From contig CM082584.2 of the NCBI GenBank assembly GCA_040954595.2, positions 4,030,001 to 4,094,000 on the forward strand: a DNA stretch of 64,000 bases, in the 5' to 3' direction. Source of the DNA: Balanoglossus misakiensis. Its lineage: Eukaryota > Hemichordata. Both the position numbers and the translations under genes were made by a program. Each line of letters begins with the position of its first letter. Positions within the stretch are counted from its first letter, which is position 1. This document shows positions 28,101 to 35,273 of the stretch, piece by piece. The notes beneath the pieces were generated by a model, which was given only the letters and a program-made list of their open reading frames with translations, made no database searches and had not been told where the DNA came from.

Positions 28101-30109
28101 TCACGTGACCTGGTGGCCATATTGGATTTCCTGAAAATCGTTAAACGAGTCCTTCTCAAAAACTACTGGGCCGATCGAGTTCAAATTTGGTGTGCAGGTA
28201 GCCTACCTTCTGTCCATCATTTTACTCCATTAAAATCATGACGTCATAGATACAGTTTTTTTGCTACAATTTTTTTTCTGAAAAACTACTTAAAACTTTA
28301 AAAATCTTCTTCTCCAGAACCAGCGATTGCCGAGTCACGGGATTCGGGGTATGTGGTCAACTAACCTATGTCTATCAAGTTTGCGAAGCGCACTGTGATT
28401 GGTCGATCATTATGGCGGCCATGTTGGATTTTCGGGAAACCATTGAAAACTGAAAATTCTGTTTTGTAGCCAAAATGTTGACAGCACGTAAATTCTTTTT
28501 TTGGATATGAGTCATCATATGACCGGAAGTTGTCACAATTTTTCGGGGCAATTTTTACATGACCTTTGACCCAGTTTTAAAACAACTAATTATATATGCA
28601 TATTCCCCATACCTCCTCTTGTCAAAGCACCACAGTCATGAATTTTGTGGACATGGGTACCAATGCTGCCAGGACATGACACAAATATTTCGGTAATTTT
28701 GGCAATGACCCTTGACCTATTTCTGAAACATCATTTTTCTGCATATCTAATTCCAGGCTAACCAATAGGGCTAGAGGTCTGGTTTTAGTTGGACATGGGC
28801 CACTCTGGGGTCAAAATTTTATGCCCAAATTTTGGGTGACCTTGGATGACCTTTGATCTACTTTCCCATATCTCAGCATCCACAGCAGTTAGAGTCCTGG
28901 CTTTTGGGAGGCCGATGGAGCACATATGGAGTCTTACACAAGACCTCATTAATTATGCGCATACCTAATTCTAGGCGAACCAATAGAGCTAGGGGTCTGG
29001 TTTTTGTTGGACCTAGACTAGTATGGGGTCCGATTTCCCCCCCCCCCCCCCCAAATTTGGGGTGACCTCATGTGACCTTTGACCTACTTTCCAATATCTT
29101 GGTATCCACAGCAGATACAGCCTTGGCATTTGCTGGTTACCATGGGAACCGCTTGTGCCCCGCTAACGCTGCTTGCAGCTTTAATTTTGATCAAAACCAT
29201 CTGGCTTACGCGTTCATGGCACACTTTCGACTCATATCGAAGTCTTGAGAATCATGGGTATATTCTTCAGAATTGTCATACTTCATTCATACTGGGATGG
29301 AATTTTGAAATCACTACATTGTATTATATGGTTGTCATTTGCATACTTACCCGAGTTAAATATACTATTCCACGTTCACCGGGATCATACAAAATAAACA
29401 TAATATGTCTAGTACTCGGTCCAAACACAAGACAGAATTGAGGTTTAACAGCTCATTGGACGTTCTTTGCCTGGGAATGTTCAAGAAATTGTGTTATTAT
29501 ACAAATTATTTGAACTCAATGCCATGAGACATTTGGCAGCTTCATTTGCACAAATATATCACTAATTTGCTGCACATCATTTTAGAGTTTATAAACAGAG
29601 TTGTAAAATTTTGCCAATGCTAAACGTGTTAGTCAAGAATCTAAGTACAGTTAATGTCATCACATATGAACAGGTATATTAGTGCCAAGTGTGGAATATT
29701 ATTTCCTTCTATATCATGGACTAGGCATTGGTGAGATCCGATTATTAAATGAGGTGTTATTTTTATCATGTCACTTTTAGGGTATAACTTCCTTCACAGA
29801 AGAGCACAATGCTGTATTTTTGTTATAAAACTTTGTTCTGTACTGTAGTTGTGTATATTTGACATCTCCATTTAATTTAATAATATTTAACTGTTGGCAA
29901 CCAACAGTGGTTTGGCGTCACTGAACATCAAAATTATTATTAGCTGCACAACGTGTACCACACACTTGTGGGAGTGAAATCATTTCGTGAACAGTAATGG
30001 GAAAACTAATACATGTAATACTACACATTTATATTTATCCAGGTATTGTGACAGGCCATCTTATTATGCACAAGTGAAGAAAGAATTGGCTGCAAAAGGA
30101 GTGGTGTAA
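2..30109 (+). CDS. TRIM-Deltex E3 ligase, copy A (5' partial, 3 exons)
   Basis: The coding exons are 2-1111, 4415-4599 and 30043-30109 (phases 0 and 2), giving 453 visible residues ending in AAKGVV-stop. The product is a ubiquitin ligase of TRIM layout: B-box 1 (CDLC ... CKEC ... CDGC), B-box 2 (CAVH ... CDHC ... CIEC), a coiled coil and a Ser/Gln-rich linker. The last 110 residues match the Deltex C-terminal (DTC) domain: ITYKFADGIQG, then PEHPNPGQP, a REVLRLLRIAFDRRLTFT block, VVWN and a final KELAAKGV. Known Deltex DTC domains bind ADP-ribose/NAD and help ubiquitylate ADP-ribosylated targets; that activity is inferred here. The RING lies before the window (present in copy B). GT-AG junctions rejoin the Deltex motif exactly (IQG/PEHPNPG), so the open frame running on to 1138 is intron read-through. 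Intron 2 is about 25.4 kb because it holds the nested repeat array. Confidence 0.85.
1112..4414 (+). other. Copy A intron 1
   Basis: The intron runs from GTAAGT to a TTGTTGCAG acceptor. It is closely similar to copy B intron 1 (35274-37082) except for the solo mobile repeat at 2708-4199, which sits inside a TTA microsatellite. I see no gene in it. Confidence 0.8.
2708..4199. mobile_element. Solo copy of the GGGCCC-head repeat element
   Basis: Copy B has an uninterrupted TTA microsatellite at the matching place (about 36855-36880), so the ends of this 1.49-kb insertion can be read. It opens with a hairpin head (GGGCCCAAGCC / GGCTTGGGCCC, loop AAGCCA), then TTGGTTTCGTTGGGG and a CTTT microsatellite. 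It closes with AGCTTGGGCCCGGAC, a GCTGC-TT-GCAGC hairpin and CTTTAATT. The repeat count on both sides adds up to the empty site, so no target duplication is evident. The body holds three sub-repeats around GGCGGCCATATTGGATTTT, then a series built on TGACCTTTGACCT. It has no convincing protein. Hairpin ends and absent target duplication resemble non-autonomous Helitron/Helentron elements; that assignment is inference. Confidence 0.8.
4415..4599 (+). CDS. Copy A exon 2: DTC core
   Basis: This 185-nt exon begins PEHPNPGQPYSGG, the signature that follows IQG in Deltex proteins, and ends phase 2 at a GTAAGT donor. Against copy B exon 2 (37083-37267) it has about 18 nucleotide differences, of which only one (AAC/AAT) is clearly synonymous. 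Flanking intron sequence is nearly unchanged. Variable positions include WFEGYLWDD versus EFKGFLRDV and HGYFG versus HEQYL. Confidence 0.85.
5967..6455. repeat. Cluster of nine tandem hairpin heads
   Basis: Nine heads of about 53-60 nt follow one another with no body between them. The first (5967) is GGGGCACAAGCC-TATC-GGGCTTGTGCCCC. The next eight start near 6019, 6073, 6126, 6183, 6236, 6289, 6342 and 6401 and share GGGCCCAAG...CTTGGGCCC, then ATTGGTTTCGTTGG and a T tract. Their six-base loops are TTGCTT three times, AAGCAA, AAGCCA, ACGCAA, AAGCCA and AAGCCA. Each head is read here as the left end of an element whose body lies further right, displaced by later insertions. Confidence 0.8.
6456..7892. 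mobile_element. Array body 1, type I tail
   Basis: The CTTT tract follows head 9 of the cluster directly, so this is the innermost, uninterrupted element of the left group. Its tail is type I (AGCTTGGGCCCGGAC) and its head loop AAGCCA, the same pairing as the solo copy in intron 1. Confidence 0.75.
7893..8990. mobile_element. Array body 2, type I tail, internally deleted
   Basis: This body is headless and starts at CTTT straight after the previous tail. It is about 330 nt shorter than its neighbours; the deletion joins the third TGACCTTTGACCT block to the terminal CAGATAATAGAGC segment near 8930. Bracket matching pairs it with head 8 of the cluster (loop AAGCCA). Confidence 0.7.
8991..10422. 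mobile_element. Array body 3, type II tail
   Basis: This body is headless. The tail is GCGCTTGGGCCCGAC. Bracket matching pairs it with cluster head 7 (loop ACGCAA). Confidence 0.7.
10423..11855. mobile_element. Array body 4, type I tail
   Basis: This body is headless. It has a type I tail between two type II neighbours. Bracket matching pairs it with cluster head 6, the only AAGCGC-armed head of the cluster with an AAGCCA loop, which is the informative test of the nesting model. Confidence 0.7.
11856..13284. mobile_element. Array body 5, type II tail
   Basis: This body is headless and pairs with cluster head 5 (loop AAGCAA). The tail reads GCTGCTCGCAGC, keeping the hairpin arms with a changed loop. 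Confidence 0.7.
13285..14758. mobile_element. Array element 6, complete with head
   Basis: A single head with loop ATGCAA is followed directly by the CTTT tract, body and a type II tail, so this is an uninterrupted complete element of about 1.47 kb. Confidence 0.75.
14759..16240. mobile_element. Array element 7, complete with head
   Basis: This complete element has head loop ATACCA, the linker TTGGGGTTTTT and a type I tail. It supports the association of CCA-ending loops with type I tails. Confidence 0.75.
16241..17664. mobile_element. Array body 8, type II tail
   Basis: This body is headless and pairs with cluster head 4 (loop TTGCTT). It shares rare variants with body 11, for example CAATAAGTAGATG, GTGACTTGGCGG, TATCATGTTTGC and GGCGCACCGATAG. 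Confidence 0.7.
17665..19208. mobile_element. Two heads plus array body 9
   Basis: Two heads (17669 and 17722, both loop AAGCAA) precede one body with a type II tail. The second head belongs to this body; the first is paired with body 10 further right. The first head begins after CTTT, showing insertion inside the CTTT tract of the resident. Confidence 0.72.
19209..20408. mobile_element. Array body 10, type II tail, shortened
   Basis: This headless 1.2-kb body lacks one TGACCTTTGACCT sub-repeat block compared with its neighbours. It pairs with the head at 17669. Confidence 0.7.
20409..21832. mobile_element. Array body 11, near-copy of body 8
   Basis: This headless body with a type II tail pairs with cluster head 3 (loop TTGCTT). 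It is almost identical to 16241-17664, with both carrying the same private variants. Confidence 0.7.
21833..23564. mobile_element. Array element 12, complete, extended
   Basis: This complete element has head loop ATACCA and a type I tail. At 1.73 kb it is longer than the others because one TGACC-type sub-repeat block, with the CAGGTACAGCCTTGGCATTTG segment, is duplicated (about 22935 and 23185). Confidence 0.75.
23565..24994. mobile_element. Array body 13, type II tail
   Basis: This headless body pairs with cluster head 2 (loop TTGCTT). Its opening resembles body 10, with the variant GGTCTATGAGTAG. Confidence 0.7.
24995..26530. mobile_element. Two heads plus array body 14
   Basis: The heads at 24995 (loop GCACAA) and about 25048 (loop ACGCAA) precede one body with a type II tail. 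The first head is paired with body 15. Confidence 0.72.
26531..27955. mobile_element. Array body 15, type II tail
   Basis: This headless body pairs with the head at 24995. It is the last GGGCCC-family unit before the outer, older element resumes. Confidence 0.7.
27956..29186. mobile_element. Array body 16: outer GGGCAC-family element
   Basis: This is clearly diverged from bodies 1-15: it opens with a CTT repeat instead of CTTT, has different sub-repeats and a C-run at 29037-29052, and ends GCTTGTGCCCCGCTAACGCTGCTTGCAGCTTTAATT-like. Its tail matches the first head of the cluster (GGGGCACAAGCC ... GGGCTTGTGCCCC), so the array lies inside one older element, inserted just behind its head. Confidence 0.75.
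29187..30042 (+). other. 3' part of copy A intron 2
   Basis: This stretch is collinear with 39267-40194 of copy B and ends at the acceptor TTTATCCAG. It lacks the 71-bp TTAA-flanked insert present in copy B at 39826-39896. I see no gene in it. Confidence 0.75.
30043..30109 (+). CDS. Copy A exon 3: C-terminal end of DTC
   Basis: After joining with GG from exon 2 it encodes GYCDRPSYYAQVKKELAAKG, then VV and a stop. It aligns with the end of Deltex proteins (PNYLQ...ELAAQGV). The first 32 nt carry five changes relative to copy B, all amino-acid-changing; the remaining 35 nt are identical. Confidence 0.85.
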
Positions 30110-30421
30110 ATGTCAAGACGCCCTCACAACGTGGTTGTAGCCACCACATGGAATGCATAATGAGAAAGACCTCAAGTGAATGTCAAGTACTACGTGACGA
30201 ATAGTCATTCTCTCTCAAATTATTTGGAGTTTTAGAAATATTTTATTGTATTATACAGATAAAGATTTGGTAAAGGAAAGCTAGTGTAGAATAGGATTTT
30301 GTCAAGAAAAATGTAGAAGATAAGGATTACTCTGTGTGTAGTCACGGTATATTTCAAGTACAGAATTATCGCTGATCTGGTTCTGTTCATTTGGGATAAT
30401 TGCATAGTAATAAACTCTATT

Positions 30422-30722
30422 CTTCGCTATCAAATGACGTCAGACGCGCTCAGGTGGCAGTTGCATTCGCATTCACATTTCCAGATGACGGGCAACTTCA
30501 GCAACGTGGACTTACGTGGTGCAGACAAAGACTGTGCAGACGAAATGCAAAGAGGCAGATGAGGCAACATACCCGATACATGTTATGTGTTTGGCGGTTC
30601 TAAAGTAAAAACATACTCGGAAAAACTTTTACTGGATGCCGAAATATTGCTTGCCCGTCATCTGGAAATGCCAGCGCCATGTGACACATTGCCAGATCAC
30701 GTGATTGATAGTAAAGAATAAA
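30422..30722. mobile_element. 300-bp TIR element present only after copy A
   Basis: The ends are inverted: TTCTTCGCTATCAA at the left and the complement of TTCTTTACTATCAA at the right, with a second inverted block around TTTCCAGATGACGGGCAA. Copy B has the empty site AAACTCTATAAAACTC (about 40565). Flanking TA dinucleotides suggest a mariner-like non-autonomous element. Confidence 0.65.
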
Positions 30723-31439
30723 ACTCTCAGCACAGTACATGTAGCCTTAGCACACTCGACATTTGGTCAGAAATACCACATTATCCCCAAGTACAACGAA
30801 TACTAATTGTTTTTTACCCATTGATTTGTAAAATAAAAGAAGTTCATTTTTCTTATACTCAGCACTCAAATCTAATTCTTGCATATATCCAAGTTATTTT
30901 ACACAGTGAATGGGGTTTTAACACATTACTACACCGAATATAGATTTGAAAGCCGTGTCAATTTTTGCACAAATAATTCTAAAGATTTTTAAATTCCATC
31001 AACGCGAATGATATCAATTTATCATATGATAATATGGTTTCTTGAACATAATCTAACAAGTAACATTTTTTTTTTCAATTATGTACATAAAATTTGTAAC
31101 ATGGGAAATAAATTACCAATAAAAACCAATACTCATGGCTTTGTTACATCTGTAAATCTAATAAAGCTATTGTCTCCAAAGTTTTCATCTCAGCCACACA
31201 TTCTTACAAGAGGAAAAACTCAATTGCTCAGTGATTCGTTGTATACTTTTAAAGAAATAACAAAAGTTTTAATACATCTCTATTATGCATACACTTTTAT
31301 TTTTCATCCCCTAATTTCCCAGTCGTACTTCTGCATTTAGTTAATGTCGGATCCTATGTATCTTGCTAATAATCTGTTCTGAACCTCTAGGCTAACACGT
31401 ATCTAACTTTATATTAAGCTAGAAACAAGTGATATTCTG

Positions 31440-31900
31440 TTTTATAATATACCTCATACTAATACTGTGCCGTGATTCGCCAGAATCCGTCACGTGATAG
31501 GAAAATAGAATCGACTATGAACCGCTAGGGAAATAGCAGAAAAAATATAAACCGGTCACGTGACCAGCGTGAGTGCGCAGACTCAGTCACGTCAATCAGC
31601 GTCGCGTCGTCTGACACAATGGCCACCGCGGAAGATGTCGTCTGCCAATCTCAAGAGAAAAATGCAAGATTTTCCCAACTGTTAGCATGAGGTTTATTAT
31701 AAAACACTTATAGCCTGGCCTATATTCGGGCCATAGCAGCCGTTTTTACCCCCTCGTGACTGGGAGTTACCAGAATCATATGCTATTTCCCTCGGCCTGC
31801 GGCCTCGGGAAATAGCATATGATTCTGGTAACTCACAGCCCCTCGGGTGTAATAAACGGCCGCTATGGCCCTCATGGCCAGGAAATAGGTGTTCAAAATA
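31440..31900. mobile_element. Compound fold-back insertion after copy A
   Basis: This insertion is absent from copy B, which reads TATTCTGTTAAATAAAAC at 41286. The first part is bounded by inverted GTTTTATAATATACCTCAT (left) and ATGAGGTTTATTATAAAAC (about 31688). The second is a long imperfect palindrome whose centre, near 31799, has perfect arms beginning GTTACCAGAATCATATGC and GGGAAATAGCATATGATT. The termini resemble sequence at 46176-46202 in an MSH5 intron. Confidence 0.6.
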
Positions 31901-32027
31901 AAACAAATGTATAATAATTAAGGTATGGACGTTGGAGGCAGCAATCTATCCCATCATCCCCTTTTTTTCCCGTACATGTTTCCAAAACTCTATCCCTATA
32001 AAATTTACCATCACCGTCGGTCAATAG

Positions 32028-32508
32028 CCTATTCTGGTCCTCTGTCCCATTCCCGCAACTGGCTGCGCTATGCTAAAAGACCCACGGGTCAGGTATAGAC
32101 TATTGTTAGTATGGCTCTTATTGGTCAATAAATACGAACATTGTGATTGGACGAAAGCTATTTCAAACATTACAACATCCAAGTTTGAGTTTGTTTGCCA
32201 ATCAAAATATGCTACAAGTCAAAGCATCGTAGTCTGGTCGTCTGCCCCATTGCCACCGCTGGCTTAGCCCGGCGGGCTACCGCTGGCTGTGCAACGCTAA
32301 AAGGAAAGGGGTCAGATACGGGCTGATATCTTGGCCTAAAACCTGGCCAGCATATTAAAATGAAACAAAGATCACGTGATCATAAACAAGATTGATGTCT
32401 CAAATGTCCATACGCCAATGAGAGCCATGTTTACAAAAGCCTGTGCCTGACCCTTTCCTTTTAGCGTAGCGCAGCCAGCGGTGGGAATGGGGCAGGGGAC
32501 CAGACTAC
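32028..32508. mobile_element. TIR element at the end of the copy A homology
   Basis: The left end reads TCTGGTCCTCTGTCCCATTC...GGCTGCGCTATGCTAAAAG and the right end is its inverse (TTTTAGCGTAGCGCAGCC...GGGGACCAGACTA). A third, direct copy of the terminal sequence lies near 32230. Homology between the A and B flanks stops at this right end. Confidence 0.6.
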
Positions 32509-33860
32509 ACCACCAACACCAAGGACAAACATTCTGTTTGCTTTCGTTGTGTCACTGTTTCATGACATTGTAATAGACTTGTTCAGTCGCAGGTATACAC
32601 TATATCCATCTTCAGCAAAGAATATATGCATGGCGAGGGGAGGGGGGGGGATATTATGGGCGTGTCCCTGCCCAATTCTCCCTTTATATGATTGGACGCT
32701 CCACACAGTGCCATGAAGCGTTTTAGGGACTATGGACAGACTGTCCAAAATGTAGAACACGTCCTGCACACGTGTGACCAACACATCGTATTGTCTGTGA
32801 CCTACTTTACACTATTAAATGTATACTTTGAACCTTGTTGCACAAAACGTGTTACGCATGCGCTGACTGCATTACCAAGGCTGTAGTGAAAGCTTCTCCG
32901 GATCTGGTACCTGATCGAACAAGGCATCATTTGCCAACTAAGGTAAGGTTTCCCAAGTTGTTCATACATCGCTTATATTGGATGATGGCAGGAAACAATG
33001 ATGATATCTTTGTGGTCCGTACAACCTTGAAAATCCCCTCTTTTAAACGAAAGATCTCTACAATACGTTCCGACTGAAACAAAATTTAACAAAAACACTT
33101 CCTGGTTCAGTAAACTTACAACCCAAGAGTAATGGTTGTATTGTTTTTACAAGGTGAATCGCATTCCACTAAATACGGACTATCACAAAACGTATCTCGA
33201 CAATTTGATCAACGACATTATTGTGCAATCAATTTGAAATAATCATATCAAATCAAGAGTAAATACAATTATTTTTTCTGTCCTCATGCGTGTAGATTTT
33301 TGAGGTGTTATACATGAAAACAGTGTACATGGATATAGGCCATCCCCGCCTAGCATTTTGACCACACAACTTTGACCACAAACATTTACACGATTCGCTC
33401 AAATCACAATATGTCATGAAATATGAAAGTGAAAGGGCAGTATGTTTACTATACAACTTTTATTTTTTGAATGGACACTTTTTTTAAAGAGATGTGAATC
33501 TTGCATGGATTATTAGTGTTGTGCGTGCATTTTTTGTCAACCGTTTATCAACATACCTGTCACAAGTTCCAGAAAGAATCGACTCCCTTTAGCCTTAATA
33601 CCAACGGATACATTTGTACACATTCCATAAAACCGACTTTACAGTAAAGAAAACGATTGTGAAATGGCTAAAGTAGTGATGCTTATGATCCGTAGTCTTT
33701 TGACCACAAAAAAAATAAAAATAATTGTGTACCTCTAAAATCCTGTCCTGCACTAATTGTATGCACTTGTTGTTGATTTTTGTGCATTCCTTGATCACCT
33801 GAAAAGTCTAAAATTTCACCTCAATATTTTCGTTCAATAGATCGTAAACCCTAAGACAAG

Positions 33861-35273
33861 ATGGCCACCGCAAATCCCGGGAAATTGTTTTCACAGCAGT
33901 TAATGACCGACATCGATGAGAAGATCTTGATTTGTCCAATCTGTCAAGATCGGATGACGAGACCCAAAATTCTACAGTGCGTGCACACCTTCTGTGAGAA
34001 ATGTCTCCAAAAATGGGTCAGACAGCGAGGAGGTACCCTCGAATGTCCGACGTGCCGCTTTGTCACTCCGCTTCCCGAAAAGGGGGTCGAAGGTCTCGGT
34101 AATAACCTATTCATCAACGATATTATCGACATCTTTGACAAGCTGCAACCAACTGCTCCAGATTCGGTGACCTGTGACCTCTGTGACAAAAAAGCCGACA
34201 ACTGGTGTAAAGAATGCGCTCAGTTCTTATGTGATGGATGTCGCCTTATTCATCTGAAAACAAGAACCATAAAACATCACAAAGTTTTTACGATGGAAGA
34301 GTATAACAACATGGCCGAGTCTGGTCGGGATCACCTGATTCGTCCACGATTCTGTGCAGTTCATCAGGACAATCAGCTCAAGTTATTTTGCGACCACTGT
34401 CAGAATACAGTTTGTATTGAGTGTGCAATAATCGGTCATAAAGGCACTGCGCACAACTTGGAATCGCTAGAAGATGCGTCGAAGAAATACACTCCAGAGA
34501 TGCAAATCCTGGTCGACAAGTTAGCAACCAAAGTGTCTTCACTCCGCGAAACTCAACAAGAGACAGATAGATTCATCGGAGAATACAACAAAAAGAAGAG
34601 CAAGGTGCAACAGCAGATCAGACAGAAAGCATCTGACGTCATCAAACGAGTTCACAAAGAAGAACAGCGATTGCTGGATGAAGTGACGGCAATTGATGGA
34701 AAGATCATGAAGGAAGTGCAGGCAAAGGTCGAAAAACTGGAGTTTGATCTCGGCTGTGCTGAAAACATGAATGTCTACTCGCGAAGTCTGCTGCAACACG
34801 GCAATGCAGCTGATATACTTTCCCAGAAGAAAGAACTGATGCAGAGATTGAATGAAATCATAAATGATCGTTCAACAGACCGATACGTCCCCCCACAAAA
34901 CACCCGCCTTGTTTTTCAAGAGAACAGCCAGTGCATGCAACTTTCTCTTGGAGAAGTAATCGACCAATCAGAAGTGACACATGCTGCACGTGTCAGCCAA
35001 TCAGTTGATCGACAGATACTACAACAGCAACCTGAGGCAAGGACCAAGAAATCTGCGATTAAAAGAGAAATGACCGACCAATCCGGGGTGTCAAGTATGT
35101 CACGTGTCAGCCAACCAACTGTCGAGAGGAAACAACAAAGACCTAAGACTCTGGCCCAGAAGACTTCTGCTCTTGGAGTTGTTACTGGTAATATGCCAAC
35201 GGGAACTATGGACGACTTCTCTGATAATTATTGGATTTACATTACATATACATTTGCAGATGGAATACAAGGA
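33861..35273 (+). CDS. Copy B exon 1: RING, B-boxes, coiled coil, DTC start
   Basis: This is one 471-codon exon ending phase 0 at GGA/GTAAGT. It carries the whole TRIM module and the first thirty DTC residues (ITYTFADGIQG at its end). The frame continues 9 codons into the intron before a stop, which is not part of the protein. Confidence 0.9.

Larger units (their letters stand above)
5967..29186. repeat. 23.2-kb nested array of hairpin-headed elements
   Basis: The array replaces the single junction TAGTT/TTGAT of copy B (around 39266) with no visible target duplication. It consists of sixteen 53-nt hairpin heads and sixteen bodies that end in a GCTGCTTGCAGCTTTAATT-type tail. The order is 9 heads, 5 tails, 1 head, 1 tail, 1 head, 2 tails, 2 heads, 3 tails, 1 head, 2 tails, 2 heads, 3 tails. 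Tails end at 7892, 8990, 10422, 11855, 13284, 14758, 16240, 17664, 19208, 20408, 21832, 23564, 24994, 26530, 27955 and 29186. The outermost head (GGGGCACAAGCC) and outermost tail (GCTTGTGCCCCGC) belong to a separate, diverged family. Everything else is of the GGGCCC family, split into tail type I (AGCTTGGGCCCGGAC) and II (GCGCTTGGGCCCGAC). Confidence 0.85.
4600..30042 (+). other. Copy A intron 2, enlarged by the nested array
   Basis: Copy B intron 2 is 2.9 kb; this one is 25.4 kb. The extra sequence is the array at 5967-29186. The flanks 4600-5966 and 29187-30042 are collinear with 37268-40194 of copy B. Apart from the array I see no other gene in it. Confidence 0.85.
30110..33860. other. Region between copies A and B
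   Basis: No protein gene is supported here. 30110-32508 is collinear with 40262-41914 after copy B but carries two insertions of its own (30422-30722 and about 31440-31900). 32509-33860 has no counterpart in the window and should contain the promoter and 5' UTR of copy B. A polypyrimidine tract and CAATAG acceptor just before 33841 suggest a spliced 5' UTR. A possible donor (CTAAG/GTAAGG) lies at about 32942. Confidence 0.5.

Noticed and set aside
29037-29052. Long C or G runs (also about 43845, 50382 and 55149)
   Set aside because: Homopolymers of this kind may be miscounted. I see no functional context.
5967-29186. CRISPR-like or simple satellite array
   Set aside because: Repeats are far too long, there are no unique spacers, the genome is eukaryotic, and the head/tail order contradicts a simple tandem satellite.
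30400-30603. 67-codon frame after copy A
   Set aside because: It lies inside the copy-specific TIR element and has no counterpart in copy B.
32835-32942. Possible short coding exon ending CCAACTAAG/GTAAGG
   Set aside because: The frame has no recognisable similarity and does not join to a neighbour. At most it is a 5' UTR exon of copy B.
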